Assembly: GCA_963834365.1 (NCBI GenBank)
Contig: CAWIBS010000013.1
Coordinates: 1-64,000 of the forward strand
Origin: CAWJAP01 sp963834365
GTDB taxonomy: Bacteria > Acidobacteriota > Vicinamibacteria > Vicinamibacterales > Vicinamibacteraceae
DNA: 64,000 nt
Direction: 5' to 3'
The notes beneath the pieces are model-generated. The model made no database searches and was not told the DNA's origin. It saw only the letters and a program-made list of their open reading frames with translations. Positions 50,363-59,695 of this stretch are shown here, in pieces. The number at the start of each line of letters is the position of its first letter. Within the stretch, counting starts at the first letter, position 1. Both the position numbers and the translations under genes were made by a program.

Positions 50363-50899
50363 GTGGTCAAGCAGCGTCGATGGATGAGCAGTCTGGTGCT
50401 GGCAGGGTCGCTCATCGGAGCGCCCGTGTCCGGCGCCGCGCAGGACGCCGGCTGGTCGCGCGTCGAGGCGGTGCCGGAAGGGTCCCGGGTGCGCGTCACC
50501 CTCTTCGACGGGACCCGGCTGGCTGGCACGCTGGATCGCGCCGGGGCCACGTCGATCCGCCTCCACCCCGATCCCGAAGCCGACACGACCGCGGCGCGGC
50601 ACGTCAGCCGTGACGAGATCCGGATGGTCGAACGTCTCGGGCGGCGCACGTGGACCGGCACGGCGATCGGCATGGGCGCCGGGGCCCTGGCAGGACTGAT
50701 CACGATCCTCGCCGTGGAGCCCAAGGACTCGCGGGTGCCGGTCCGCGCCAACCACGCGCTTCCGGTGATGCTGTTCACGACCGCTGTCGGCGCCGGCGCC
50801 GGCGCGATCACCGATCTCCTTCGCCGCCCCGCGGTTGACGTGGTATACCTCGCGCCTGCTCCGGCCCCAGCAGCGCCTGGAGAGCCTGGGGATCGGTGA
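50363..50899 (+). CDS. Exported hypothetical protein with two membrane segments
   Basis: 178 residues from a GTG just after AGGAGG. The signal-like SSLVLAGSLIGAPVSGAAQ is followed by a small beta domain (GSRVRVTLFDGTRLAGTLDR, resembling SH3/LSM-like barrels) and two glycine-rich hydrophobic segments (GTAIGMGAGALAGLITILAV, LPVMLFTTAVGAGAGAITDL). Probably membrane-associated. Its 3' end overlaps the convergent DUF255 gene by 92 bp. Confidence 0.6.
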   Translation: MVKQRRWMSSLVLAGSLIGAPVSGAAQDAGWSRVEAVPEGSRVRVTLFDGTRLAGTLDRAGATSIRLHPDPEADTTAARHVSRDEIRMVERLGRRTWTGTAIGMGAGALAGLITILAVEPKDSRVPVRANHALPVMLFTTAVGAGAGAITDLLRRPAVDVVYLAPAPAPAAPGEPGDR

Positions 50900-53007
50900 C
50901 CGGTTGATCGCACGTGAATCGCCGGCACACGTACGCCGTCGCCCGGCCCTCCCGCATCGCCAGCGCACCGATCCACGGCAGCCGGCCGGAGAGCGCCGCC
51001 TGGCTCGCGCCGGGGTCAACCGGAAGCACGAACGCAAACGGGAGAAAGCGCCCGGCGATCACACGGTGAAGCGCGCGTGTGTCCTCGCGCCCGGTCACGC
51101 CGACCACCACGATCGTCGTGAGCCCGGCATGCCAGGCGGACAGGTTCGCCATCATGAACGGAATCGCACGCGCGGCTTCGCCCGCGCGATCCCCCAGCCG
51201 GGCCAGCGCTCGCTCGACCCGGGCCGGCGCCTCGCTTCCTTCGACCAGGTGGCCAAGATCGATCAGGTTGCGCACGCTGATCGACGTGGCGGACGGCTCG
51301 GCGCCGTCGTAGTCCTCCTTCAGTCGCACGAGCACCGACGGGTCGTCTCCGGTCGTGCTGAACCAGCCGGCGCCCTCCTCGTCACCGAAGAGCGTGTCCT
51401 GCCGCGCCTGCAGGGTGAGCGCCCAGTCGAGCCACTCGATCTCGCCGGTGGCCTGCACGAGCTCGAGCAGCCCCCAGACGAGCGCCGCGTAGTCCTCACA
51501 GTAGCCGTCGATGCCAGCCTGTCCGTCGCGCCAGCGACGACGCAGGATCTGCCGCGCGCCGTCCCAGAGCTCCTGGCGCACGAACCGGGCCGCCTGCACG
51601 GCCAGGCCGGTCCAGCGCTGCCCGCCGACCGCATCCGATGCGCCCAGCACGCGGCCGGCACGGGCAGCCGCCGCAATCATCAATCCGTTCCACGACGTGA
51701 GAACCTTGTCGTCGAGGTGCGGGCGCGGCCGCATCCGGCGCGCGTCGAACAAGACCTGGCGGGCTGAACCGAGCGCCTCCCCGATCGCGTCGGGGGTGAG
51801 CGCCGTGCGCGTGGCAATCTCCTCGATCGTCGCCGCGGTGTACAGAAGGTTCTTCCCCGTGAACTCCCCGTGCGGGTCGGCCGGCGCATTGCCATTGGGC
51901 TCGACGCCGAATCGCAGGCGGACGACATGCGCCGCCACATCGTCGAGAAGGCCATCGATCTCCGACTGGGACCAGATGTAGAAGGCGCCCTCGGAGACGT
52001 GTGCCCCGGAGTCGCCGGCATGCTCGGGCGGCAGGCTGTCTGCGTCCTCGGCCGAATAGAAGCCGCCGGCGGGATGCGTGAGATCGCGCGCGATGTAGGT
52101 GAGCGTGTCCTCGACCACGGCGGCGTAGAAGGCGTCGCCCGTCGCCTGCGCACACTCCACTCCGGCGATCACGAGTTGCGCCTGGTCGTAGAGCATCTTC
52201 TCGAAGTGCGGGACACGCCAGCGTTCGTCGACCGAGTAGCGGTGGAAGCCGCCGCCGAGGTGATCCCGCATGCCGCCGAGGGCCATCGCTCTGAACGTCT
52301 CAACTGTCATCGCGCGCAAGGACGGGGCCCCGGTTCTCGCCCATTCGCGCAACAGAAACGAGAGCTCCGCCGGTCGCGGAAACTTCGGCGCGCCGCCGAA
52401 CCCCCCGTACCGCGAGTCGAAGGCGCGCTGGAACTGGTCGGCACCCATCGCCAGGGCGTCCTCGCCGGCAACGCGCCCGGTGCCCCCGACGTCAGCACGC
52501 AGCTCGGCCGCTTCCCGCAGGCGCTCGGTCAGCACGTCCGCCGACGCGAGCAGGCGTGGACGCTCGTCCTTCCAGAGGCGTGCGAGCTCGAGGAGGATCT
52601 CGCCGAATCCCGGTCGTCCCCATTGGGCCTGGGGAGGAAAATACGTGCCGCCGTAGAACGGGCGCAGCGCCGGCGTCAGCCACACGCTCATCGGCCAGCC
52701 GCCCTGCCCCGTCGTCGCCTGCACGAACGTCATGTAGACACGGTCCACGTCGGGCCGTTCTTCCCGATCCACTTTGATCGACACGATAGTGCTCGTTGAG
52801 CACCGCGGCAAGGCCGTCGGACTCGAAAGATTCGCGCTCCATCACGTGACACCAGTGGCAGGTCGAGTAGCCGATCGACAGGAAGATCGGGCGGTCGAGC
52901 GCGCGGGCGCGATCGAAGGCGGCGTCGCCCCACGGAAACCAGTCAACAGGGTTGTTGGCGTGCTGAAGGAGATAAGGGCTCGATTCGTGGACGAGTCGGT
53001 TCGGCAT
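50808..53007 (-). CDS. DUF255 thioredoxin-like protein (YyaL/SPATA20 family, one frameshift)
   Basis: About 730 residues. The N-terminus MPNRLVHESSPYLLQHANNP and PVDWFPWGDAAFDRAR is the family signature, followed by a thioredoxin-like IGYSTCHWCHVMERESFES with the CHWC pair. After one frame change near 52790 come VSIKVDREERPDVDRVYMTF, GGWPMSVWLTPALRPFYGGT and the (alpha/alpha)6 barrel half (GGFHRYSVDERWRVPHFEKM, LYDQAQLVIAG, DDKVLTSWNGLMIAAAARAG). The function of this widespread family is unsettled. Overlaps the converging gene at its 3' end. Confidence 0.85.
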
Positions 53008-53049
53008 GCTGGGATCGGGCCCGATGCCGCAGAATATCACCCACACCGA

Positions 53050-54192
53050 TGCCCAGCTTCGAAGACCTGTTCGGCCGTCACGCCCGCGGCGACCGCTTCT
53101 GCGCCCGGGCGCGTCAACCTGATTGGCGAGCACACAGACTACAACGACGGCCTGATGCTGCCGATGCCGATCCCCCAGCGCACCTCGGCGCAGGTGGCAC
53201 CGGTCAATGACGGTCGCGTGCACGCGTGGAGTGCCAACCTCGATGGCGCCGATGCCCATGCCACCTACGAGCTGGGAAGCGAAGTGCGCCGCCACCAGTG
53301 GATCGACTACGTTCAGGGCGTCACGGCTGCGCTCTGCGCGAGCGGGTTCGCGATTGGCGGCTTCGATCTGCGGCTCGCGTCCAACGTGCCGCTCGGCAGC
53401 GGCCTCTCGTCGAGCGCCGCACTGATGGTAGCGGTGCTCCGAGGCCTGCGGGAGGCGTTCGGGTTGACGCTCGACGACAGGGCTCTGGCGCAACTGGCCC
53501 ATCGCGCCGAGGTCGATCTGGTCGGCGTGCCGGTCGGCATCATGGACCAGATGGTGTGCAGCCTCGGACGTCCCGGTCACGCGCTGCTCATCGACGCGCG
53601 ATCGCTGACCGTGGACGATGTGCCCGTCCCGCCGGACGGGGAGATCATCGTGGTGGACTCGAATATCCGGCACAGTCACGCGAGCGGCGAGTACCGCACC
53701 CGCCGCGCCGAGTGTGCACGGGCGTGCGAGCTGCTCGGTCTCGCCTCGCTCCGCGACCTCGACGAGCGCGCGCTGTCGTCCGCAGCCCTGGGCAGCCTTC
53801 CCAGCACGCTCGAGAAACGCGTGCGCCACGTGGTCAGCGAGAACGGCCGGGTCATGCGGGTCGCTGACGCCCTGCGAGCCGGCGATCTCCACTCGTCCGG
53901 ACGGCTCCTGATGGAGGGCCACGCGTCGCTCCGGGACGGGTACGAAGTCTCGACACCCGAGATCGACGTGCTCGTCGAAACCCTCGCCGACATACCAGGC
54001 GTCTTCGGCGCGCGCCTCAGCGGCGGCGGGTTCGGCGGCTCGGTGGTCGCTCTCGCGTCGCGTGGACGAGGGCGGGAGGCCGGCGAGCGCGCGGCCGGAG
54101 TGTATCGCGCCCGCACCGGCAAGACGGCCACGGTGCTGGTGCCGCAGGAACCCTCCACAGCGACCAGTGACCAGCCACCAGAGACCAGGTAG
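53050..54192 (+). CDS. galK: Galactokinase (N-terminal frameshift)
   Basis: About 380 residues; phosphorylates galactose at C1 in the Leloir pathway. The ATG at 53050 gives MPSFEDLFGRHARGD, and after a one-base frame change near 53090 the signature SAPGRVNLIGEHTDYNDGL follows. GHMP motifs VPLGSGLSSSAALMVAV and LSGGGFGGSVVAL are present, as is the catalytic Asp region VGIMDQMVC. The last nine residues and the stop codon are encoded by the heptamer repeat 54162-54189, so the C-terminal tail is not conserved protein sequence. No other galactose genes are adjacent. Confidence 0.88.
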   Translation, partial: CPASKTCSAVTPAATASAPGRVNLIGEHTDYNDGLMLPMPIPQRTSAQVAPVNDGRVHAWSANLDGADAHATYELGSEVRRHQWIDYVQGVTAALCASGFAIGGFDLRLASNVPLGSGLSSSAALMVAVLRGLREAFGLTLDDRALAQLAHRAEVDLVGVPVGIMDQMVCSLGRPGHALLIDARSLTVDDVPVPPDGEIIVVDSNIRHSHASGEYRTRRAECARACELLGLASLRDLDERALSSAALGSLPSTLEKRVRHVVSENGRVMRVADALRAGDLHSSGRLLMEGHASLRDGYEVSTPEIDVLVETLADIPGVFGARLSGGGFGGSVVALASRGRGREAGERAAGVYRARTGKTATVLVPQEPSTATSDQPPETR

Positions 54193-54335
54193 GCCCCCAC
54201 GCTCCACAGCGACCAGTTACGAGCTACCAGGGACCAGGTGCGCCCACCAGGCGAAAAACCACAGTGGTCTCGTCGCTCGCACCTGGTAGTTGTCCCTGAT
54301 ATTTCGTAGTTGGTAGTTGCTCCCTGGTAGTTCGC
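54162..54335. repeat. Heptamer repeat running from galK into the gap
   Basis: GACCAGT, GACCAGC, CACCAGA, GACCAGG (54162-54189) overlap the end of galK; then GACCAGT, TACGAGC, TACCAGG, GACCAGG (54211-54238), and on the other side of the gap inverted-looking units (TTGGTAG, TTGCTCC, CTGGTAG) up to the stop of the YihY gene. The two sides are roughly inverted, so the gap could form a weak hairpin between convergent genes. Confidence 0.7.
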
Positions 54336-55309
54336 TACGCCCCCTGCTCTTCGGGAGCCAGCGGCGGCGCATCATCCGGCCGGCCGCGCAGAATACGCGC
54401 ATAGGCGACGGTGAATTCCACACCGTACAGCAGGATGACGGCGGACAGGTAGACCCAGAGCAGGAAGACCACGACGGCAGCAACCGAGCCGTGCACGCTG
54501 AACCGCGACAGGTCCCGCACGTACCAGCCGAACCCCATGAGCGCGAGCCGCCACAGCACGCCAGTCACCACGGCGCCCGGCCAGACGTCGCGAAAACGGA
54601 TCTTCGCGTTCGGCACGTAGTAAAACACCAGGCCGACGACGACGATGAAGATGAGCGTCGTCGCCCATTCGACGAGGAAACTCTGGAACAGGGCGAGCTG
54701 CGGCGCCCGCGCGGCGATCGCCGAGAACCAGGAGGCCCCTACCATCGTGCGCGCCGAGAGCAGCAGCAGCCCGCACATCATCAGCACGCCGGCGGCGGCG
54801 AGCATCAGGAACGAGACGAGCTTGTGTTTCACATAGCTGAACTGGCGTTCGACGCGCCACGCATAGTTGATGGCGGTCGTGATGGCGCCGAAGAACCCGA
54901 GCGCCGCCCAGACCATGAGGAGCGTGCCGCCGATCCCGAGCGCGGCCCGCCGCTGCTGGAAGGCATCGAGCTGCGAGGTCACGAAGTCGAACTGCCGCGG
55001 GAAGTAGCGCAGGACGAACTCGAGAATGACGGCCCGGTCGGCGTCGTTCCCCGACACCGAGCCGAGGAAGGCGAGCGTCAGGAGCAGGAACGGGAACAGC
55101 GACAACAGCGCAAAGAAGGCGATCGAGGACGCGTACGTCAGATCGTTGCTGTTGTAGAAGCCGACGAAGCCCTGCCAGGCCGAGACGCCGAGCAGACGGA
55201 CGGCCCGCCGGGCGCGGCGCAGCAGCCACCGCACCGGCCGGCGCAGGGGCGTCGCTCCCGATTCGACTTCCCTGTCCGTCCCGCGATCGGCGCTCAGGAC
55301 CGGTGCCAC
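54335..55309 (-). CDS. YihY/BrkB-family inner-membrane protein
   Basis: 324 residues with six predicted membrane helices (SSIAFFALLSLFPFLLLTLA, GGTLLMVWAALGFFGAITTA, LVSFLMLAAAGVLMMCGLLL, TTLIFIVVVGLVFYY, WPGAVVTGVLWRLALMGFGW, VAAVVVFLLWVYLSAVILLY). The family was once called RNase BN but is a membrane protein of uncertain function. YVPNAKIRFRDVWPGA is the family signature. It overlaps the small YtxH-like gene by 16 bp and is probably translated from the same message. Confidence 0.85.
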   Translation of the reverse strand: MAPVLSADRGTDREVESGATPLRRPVRWLLRRARRAVRLLGVSAWQGFVGFYNSNDLTYASSIAFFALLSLFPFLLLTLAFLGSVSGNDADRAVILEFVLRYFPRQFDFVTSQLDAFQQRRAALGIGGTLLMVWAALGFFGAITTAINYAWRVERQFSYVKHKLVSFLMLAAAGVLMMCGLLLLSARTMVGASWFSAIAARAPQLALFQSFLVEWATTLIFIVVVGLVFYYVPNAKIRFRDVWPGAVVTGVLWRLALMGFGWYVRDLSRFSVHGSVAAVVVFLLWVYLSAVILLYGVEFTVAYARILRGRPDDAPPLAPEEQGA

Positions 55310-55554
55310 TCGCGCACGTCCGCCTGACGCTGATCGACGATCTCGTTGAACGTCTTCCAGCCGTCGGCCACGGCACGACGGGTCCGCTCGAAGGCGGTGC
55401 CGAGCTCCTGCGCTTCGTCAACGAGTGCCTGCAGGCGCGGCGCCAGGTCGACGCGCGTCGCCCGTCCTCGCTCGGTCGTCAGCAGATAGCCAGCCAGTCC
55501 GCCCGCCAGCGCGCCGAGCCCCATGCACAACGCGACCCGTGTTCGATCATCCAT
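55294..55554 (-). CDS. YtxH-like small membrane-anchored protein
   Basis: 86 residues. One N-terminal hydrophobic helix (VALCMGLGALAGGLAGYLLT) followed by TTERGRATR and a charged amphipathic helix (LQALVDEAQELGTAFERTRR) match YtxH/gas-vesicle-like proteins. It starts 10 bp after the sigma-54 regulator stop and overlaps the YihY gene, so the three may form an operon. Confidence 0.7.
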   Translation of the reverse strand: MDDRTRVALCMGLGALAGGLAGYLLTTERGRATRVDLAPRLQALVDEAQELGTAFERTRRAVADGWKTFNEIVDQRQADVREWHRS

Positions 55555-55564
55555 GGATGCCCCC

Positions 55565-56990
55565 TCAGTTCATCTCCATGACCGCGCCTTCGCGGGCGCG
55601 CCGCGCGCGCGCGAGGCGGCCATGGTCCTCGATGGCGTGCTTCTTCATCTTGCTGTAGAGCGTCGGACGATACAGCCCGAGAATCTGCGCCGCCTCCTGC
55701 TTGTTCCAGTTGGTGCGCTGCAGCGTCTGGACGATCGCCATCTTCTCGATCTCGGCCAGCGTCCGGTGTGGCGGCAGCGCGAAATCGGCCGCCGGTGCGG
55801 CCTCGACGCGCACCGTCTCGGGGAGATCGGCCGGCGTGATCTCCGATCCCTTGGTCATCAGCACGCCGCGCTCGATGACGTTCTCGAGCTCGCGCACGTT
55901 CCCCGGCCATCGGTGCCGCATCAGCAGATGGAAGGCCGGCGGCGCAATCGAGCGGACGTTGCGCTGGTAGCGCTGCCGGAACTTCTCGAGGAAATGCTCG
56001 CACAACAGCGGAATGTCCTCGGTGTGGTCGCGCAGGGCGGGCACCTTGAAGGTGATCGTGTTGATGCGGAAGTAGAGGTCCTCCCGCAGACGTCCATCGC
56101 GCAGCGCCACCTCGACGTCGATGTTCGTGGCGCAGATCAGCCGGAAGTCGACGCGGACGAGACGATCGGTGCCGATCGGGCGATATTCGCGCTCCTGCAG
56201 CACGCGCAGCAGCTTGGTCTGGAGGTAGGCAGGCATCTCGCCGATCTCGTCGAGCAGCAGCGACCCGCCGTTGGCCATCTCGAAGAGGCCCTCCTTGTCG
56301 TTCAGGGCCCCGGTGAACGCGCCCTTCTTGTAGCCGAACAGCTCCGACTCGATGAGGTCCTTGGGAATCGCGGCGCAGTTCACCTTGATGAAGGGCCCGC
56401 GCGCGCGCTTGCTCAGCGTGTGGATGGCATTGGCAATCAACTCCTTGCCGGTGCCGTTCTCCCCCTGGATCAGGCAGTTCGCCTCGCTCGGCGCGACGTT
56501 CTTCACCATCTCGAGCAGATCGAGCGTCTGCTTGCTGCGCCCGACGATGCTGGCCACCTTGAAGGGCCCGGTCAGCTGCTGGCGAAGCTGCTGATTCTCG
56601 TTCCGCAACTCGCGCCGTTCGACCGCCTTGTCGAGCATGGCCACCAGGGCGTCGGGCTCGACCGGTTTCTCGACGAAGCTGTACGCCCCCGCCCGGATGG
56701 CCTCAACGGCCTGCCGCACCGTCCCGTGGCCGGTCAGCATGATGACCTCGGCAGCCTCGTGCGCCTGCCGGAACCGCTTCAGCAGCTCGAGGCCGTCGAG
56801 ATCCGGCAGCATCGAGATCGGTGACCACGATATCGGGCCGCCAGGCACGAAACAGCTCCTCGCCTCGCGCTGCCGTCAACGCGGTCCGCACCTCATACCC
56901 CTCGCCCTCGAGCAGGGTCTTCAGCCACTCGGTCATCGGCGCCTCATCGTCGATGGCCAGGACTCGTGCCTTCCTCGTGGTGATCGCCAT
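55565..56990 (-). CDS. NtrC-type sigma-54-dependent response regulator (one frameshift)
   Basis: About 475 residues: receiver (VLAIDDEAPM, phospho-Asp in DIVVTD, Lys in FVEKPVEPDA), AAA+ domain with Walker A GENGTGKE, the sigma-54 contact loop GAFTGAL, Walker B GSLLLDEIGEM and sensor LREDLYFRINTITF, then a Fis-type helix-turn-helix (NWNKQEAAQILGLYRPTLYS). The start at 56990 follows GGAGG; 57017 is an alternative. One frame change lies near 56815, inside the receiver after the phospho-Asp. No sensor kinase is adjacent, so its partner is elsewhere. Confidence 0.88.
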
Positions 56991-57041
56991 GTCTGTCGCA
57001 GCCTCCACTGTCATCATCCGCTACATTGACCGCGGATTCGT

Positions 57042-57064
57042 ACTATATCAAGTCAGTTCCTGAC
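57042..57064 (-). promoter_or_regulatory. Candidate promoter and inverted repeat before the sigma-54 regulator
   Basis: On the minus strand TATAGT (57047-57042) is a good -10. Immediately upstream an inverted repeat GTCAG-TTC-CTGAC (57052-57064) covers the place of the -35 and could be an operator. Confidence 0.4.
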
Positions 57065-57213
57065 AATTCTTGCTCGGCCTTTGAGCGCCGTAATGCACGG
57101 TTTTTCAGCGGTTATCCGGACCGATGACGTCGTATTGTCGAGCCAAACCAGACGCGTTCGGCCGTTGACTGGAGCACGGGCCGTGCCATCCCAGCCGCAG
57201 GCAGCGACGCCGT

Positions 57214-57219
57214 TATAAT
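57214..57219 (+). promoter_or_regulatory. Perfect -10 box before the carboxylase operon
   Basis: TATAAT, 15 bp before the ATG at 57235, implies a very short or absent leader. No clear -35 is found at 17 bp. The gap 57018-57234 holds this and the divergent regulator promoter, with no gene. Confidence 0.5.
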
Positions 57220-57234
57220 CCGCGCGCAACAGCC

Positions 57235-58842
57235 ATGGACGTTCTCGAGACGCATATCCGCACCGAGGCCCCGGAGTTCCAGGAGAACGCCGGGCGCATG
57301 GAGACGCTCGTCGCCGACCTTCGTGCGCGGCTCGAACGGGCCCGCGAAGGCGGAGGACCGAAGTACCTCGCCCGGCATCGTGAGCAGGGCAAGCTTCCGG
57401 TCCGCGAACGTCTCGACCGGCTGCTCGATCCCGGTTCCCCGTTCCTCGAGGTTGCGCCACTCGCCGCCTCCGGGATGTACGACGACGAAGCCCCCGGTGC
57501 GGGTCTGGTCACCGGCATTGGCCGCGTCTCCGGGCGAGAGGTGCTGGTCGTTGCCAACGACGCCACGGTGAAAGGCGGCACCTACTATCCGATCACTGTG
57601 AAAAAGCACCTGCGAGCCCAGCAGATTGCGCTGGACAACCGGCTGCCCTGCATCTACCTGGTGGACTCGGGTGGCGCGTTCCTCCCCCTCCAAGCCGAGG
57701 TGTTTCCGGACCGCGACCACTTCGGGCGCATCTTCTTCAACCAGGCGAGGATGTCGGCTGAGCGCATCCCCCAGATCGCGGTGGTGATGGGCTCGTGCAC
57801 CGCCGGCGGCGCCTACGTGCCCGCGATGTCGGACGAGACGATCATCGTCCGCGGCACGGGGACGATCTTTCTCGGGGGGCCGCCGCTGGTGAAGGCGGCG
57901 ACGGGCGAAGACGTCACGGCCGAGGATCTCGGCGGGGGCGACGTGCACACCCGTCTTTCGGGCGTGGCCGACTACCTGGCGGACGACGATGCGCACGCCC
58001 TGCACCAGGCGCGCGTGGTCGTCTCGACGCTGCACACGACCAAGCAGCTGCCAGGCGATCGCACGACGCCGGCGCCGCCGCGCTACGACCCGCGCGAGAT
58101 CTACGGCCTCGTCTCGACCGATCTCCGCAAGCCCAGCGAAGTGCGCGAGATCATCGCGCGGATCGCCGACGAGTCGCGCTTCGACGAGTTCAAGGAGCGC
58201 TACGCGACCACGCTCGTGACCGGCTTCGCACGCGTGCACGGCTTCCTCGTGGGCATGGTCGCGAACAATGGGGTGCTGTTCTCCGAATCGGCGCTCAAGG
58301 CCACCCATTTCATCGAGCTGTGCAACCTTCGGGGCATCCCGCTCGTGTTCCTGCAGAACATCACCGGCTTCATGGTCGGCCGGCAGTACGAGCGCGCCGG
58401 GATCGCCAAGGACGGGGCGAAGATGGTGCACGCCGTCGCCAATTCCGTCGTCCCGCGGTTCACGGTCGTCGTCGGCGGATCGTTCGGCGCCGGGAACTAC
58501 GGCATGTGCGGCCGCGCCTACGATCCGCGGTTCCTGTGGATGTGGCCGAATGCCCGCATCTCGGTGATGGGCGGCGAGCAGGCCGCGAGCGTCCTCGTCA
58601 CGGTGAAGCGCGACCAGCTGGCACGCGGCGGCACGACGCTCACCCCTGAAGACGAGGCGGCCATCCGCGATCCCATCCTCGCCAAGTACGAGCACGAAGG
58701 CTCGCCGTACTACTCGACCGCCCGGCTCTGGGACGATGGCATCCTCGACCCGGCGACGACGCGCGACACGCTGGGCCTGGCCATCTCCGCGTCGTGGAAC
58801 GCGCCGATCGGACCTCCGAAGTTCGGAGTATTCAGGATGTAA
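57235..58842 (+). CDS. mccB: Acyl-CoA carboxylase beta subunit, methylcrotonyl-CoA carboxylase type
   Basis: 535 residues, a full-length carboxyltransferase subunit. It transfers CO2 from biotin to the acyl-CoA. PKYLARHREQGKLPVRERLD, IYLVDSGGAFLPLQAEVFPD, IAVVMGSCTAGGAYVPAMSD, TIFLGGPPLVKAATGE and FLQNITGFMVGRQYERAGIA with FGAGNYGMCGRAYDPRF are characteristic of the methylcrotonyl-CoA type rather than propionyl-CoA carboxylases. It begins the leucine-degradation cluster with an enoyl-CoA hydratase, biotin carboxylase, biotin carrier and a convergent HMG-CoA lyase. The stop codon lies within a heptamer repeat. Confidence 0.92.
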   Translation: MDVLETHIRTEAPEFQENAGRMETLVADLRARLERAREGGGPKYLARHREQGKLPVRERLDRLLDPGSPFLEVAPLAASGMYDDEAPGAGLVTGIGRVSGREVLVVANDATVKGGTYYPITVKKHLRAQQIALDNRLPCIYLVDSGGAFLPLQAEVFPDRDHFGRIFFNQARMSAERIPQIAVVMGSCTAGGAYVPAMSDETIIVRGTGTIFLGGPPLVKAATGEDVTAEDLGGGDVHTRLSGVADYLADDDAHALHQARVVVSTLHTTKQLPGDRTTPAPPRYDPREIYGLVSTDLRKPSEVREIIARIADESRFDEFKERYATTLVTGFARVHGFLVGMVANNGVLFSESALKATHFIELCNLRGIPLVFLQNITGFMVGRQYERAGIAKDGAKMVHAVANSVVPRFTVVVGGSFGAGNYGMCGRAYDPRFLWMWPNARISVMGGEQAASVLVTVKRDQLARGGTTLTPEDEAAIRDPILAKYEHEGSPYYSTARLWDDGILDPATTRDTLGLAISASWNAPIGPPKFGVFRM

Positions 58843-58902
58843 CTGGTAACTGGTAACTGGTAGCTTGTAGCTGGTAGCTGGAAAGCTGGAGCTGGTAGCC
58901 GA
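58840..58902. repeat. Heptamer repeat, nine units
   Basis: TAACTGG three times, TAGCTTG, TAGCTGG twice, AAAGCTG, GAGCTGG, TAGCCGA in unbroken 7-bp register. The first TAA is the stop codon of mccB and the array ends 2 bp before the next start codon, so it fills the entire spacer within the operon. Confidence 0.85.
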
Positions 58903-58904
58903 AC

Positions 58905-59693
58905 ATGCCCTATCACCACCTCGACATCCAGCGGCATGGCGCGGTCGAGCGTGTGACGCTGAACCGCCCCGGCGTGCGCAACGCGTTCAACGACGTGGTG
59001 ATCGCCGAGTTGACGGCGTGGGCCGCGGCCGTCGGGGCGGACCCGCAGGTGCGCGTCGCCATTCTGGCGGGTGCGGGGGCGACCTTCTGTGCCGGCGCCG
59101 ACGTCGAGTGGATGTCGCGCATGCTGCGCTACTCCGCCGACGAGAACCGCGCCGACGCGGCGGCGATGGCCGCGATGTTCGAGGCGCTCGATACGCTGGC
59201 GGTGCCGCTGGTGGGGCGGGTCCAGGGCGCCGCCCTCGGCGGCGGCGCCGGACTCGCCGCGGTCTGCGACATCGTGGTCGCCGAAGACGCGGCCATGTTC
59301 GGGTTCACCGAGGTGCGGCTCGGCGTTCTGCCCGCGGTCATCTCGCCGTTCGCCATCGCGAAGATCGGCGTCTCCGCCGCCCGCGAGCTGTTCCTCACGG
59401 GCGCGCGGTTCGACGCGCTGAAGGCACGCGCCATCGGGCTCGTGCACGCGGTGGAACCCGCATCGAACCTCGACTCGCGCGTCGACGCCTACGTGCACGA
59501 CCTGCTGCACGGCGCGCCGTCGGCCATCGCGCGCGCCAAGACGATCATCCCCGAGGTCGCCGGGCGGCTGCCGGCCTCGGTCCGATCGCTCACGAGCAGC
59601 ACGATCGCGGAGCAGCGCGTGGCGGCGGACGGCCAGGAAGGCCTGCACGCCTTCCTCGAAAAGCGGCGGCCGCGCTGGGTCACGGACAAGTAG
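58905..59693 (+). CDS. liuC: Enoyl-CoA hydratase, probably methylglutaconyl-CoA hydratase
   Basis: 262-residue crotonase-fold enzyme. Oxyanion-hole segments AGATFCAGADVEWMSRM and GRVQGAALGGGAGLAAVCDI are present, as is the catalytic FTEVRLGVLPAVISPFA with the Glu of the crotonase site. Its position between carboxylase beta and alpha genes points to hydration of 3-methylglutaconyl-CoA to HMG-CoA in leucine breakdown. The symbol rests on this context. Confidence 0.85.
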   Translation: MPYHHLDIQRHGAVERVTLNRPGVRNAFNDVVIAELTAWAAAVGADPQVRVAILAGAGATFCAGADVEWMSRMLRYSADENRADAAAMAAMFEALDTLAVPLVGRVQGAALGGGAGLAAVCDIVVAEDAAMFGFTEVRLGVLPAVISPFAIAKIGVSAARELFLTGARFDALKARAIGLVHAVEPASNLDSRVDAYVHDLLHGAPSAIARAKTIIPEVAGRLPASVRSLTSSTIAEQRVAADGQEGLHAFLEKRRPRWVTDK

Positions 59694-59695
59694 CC

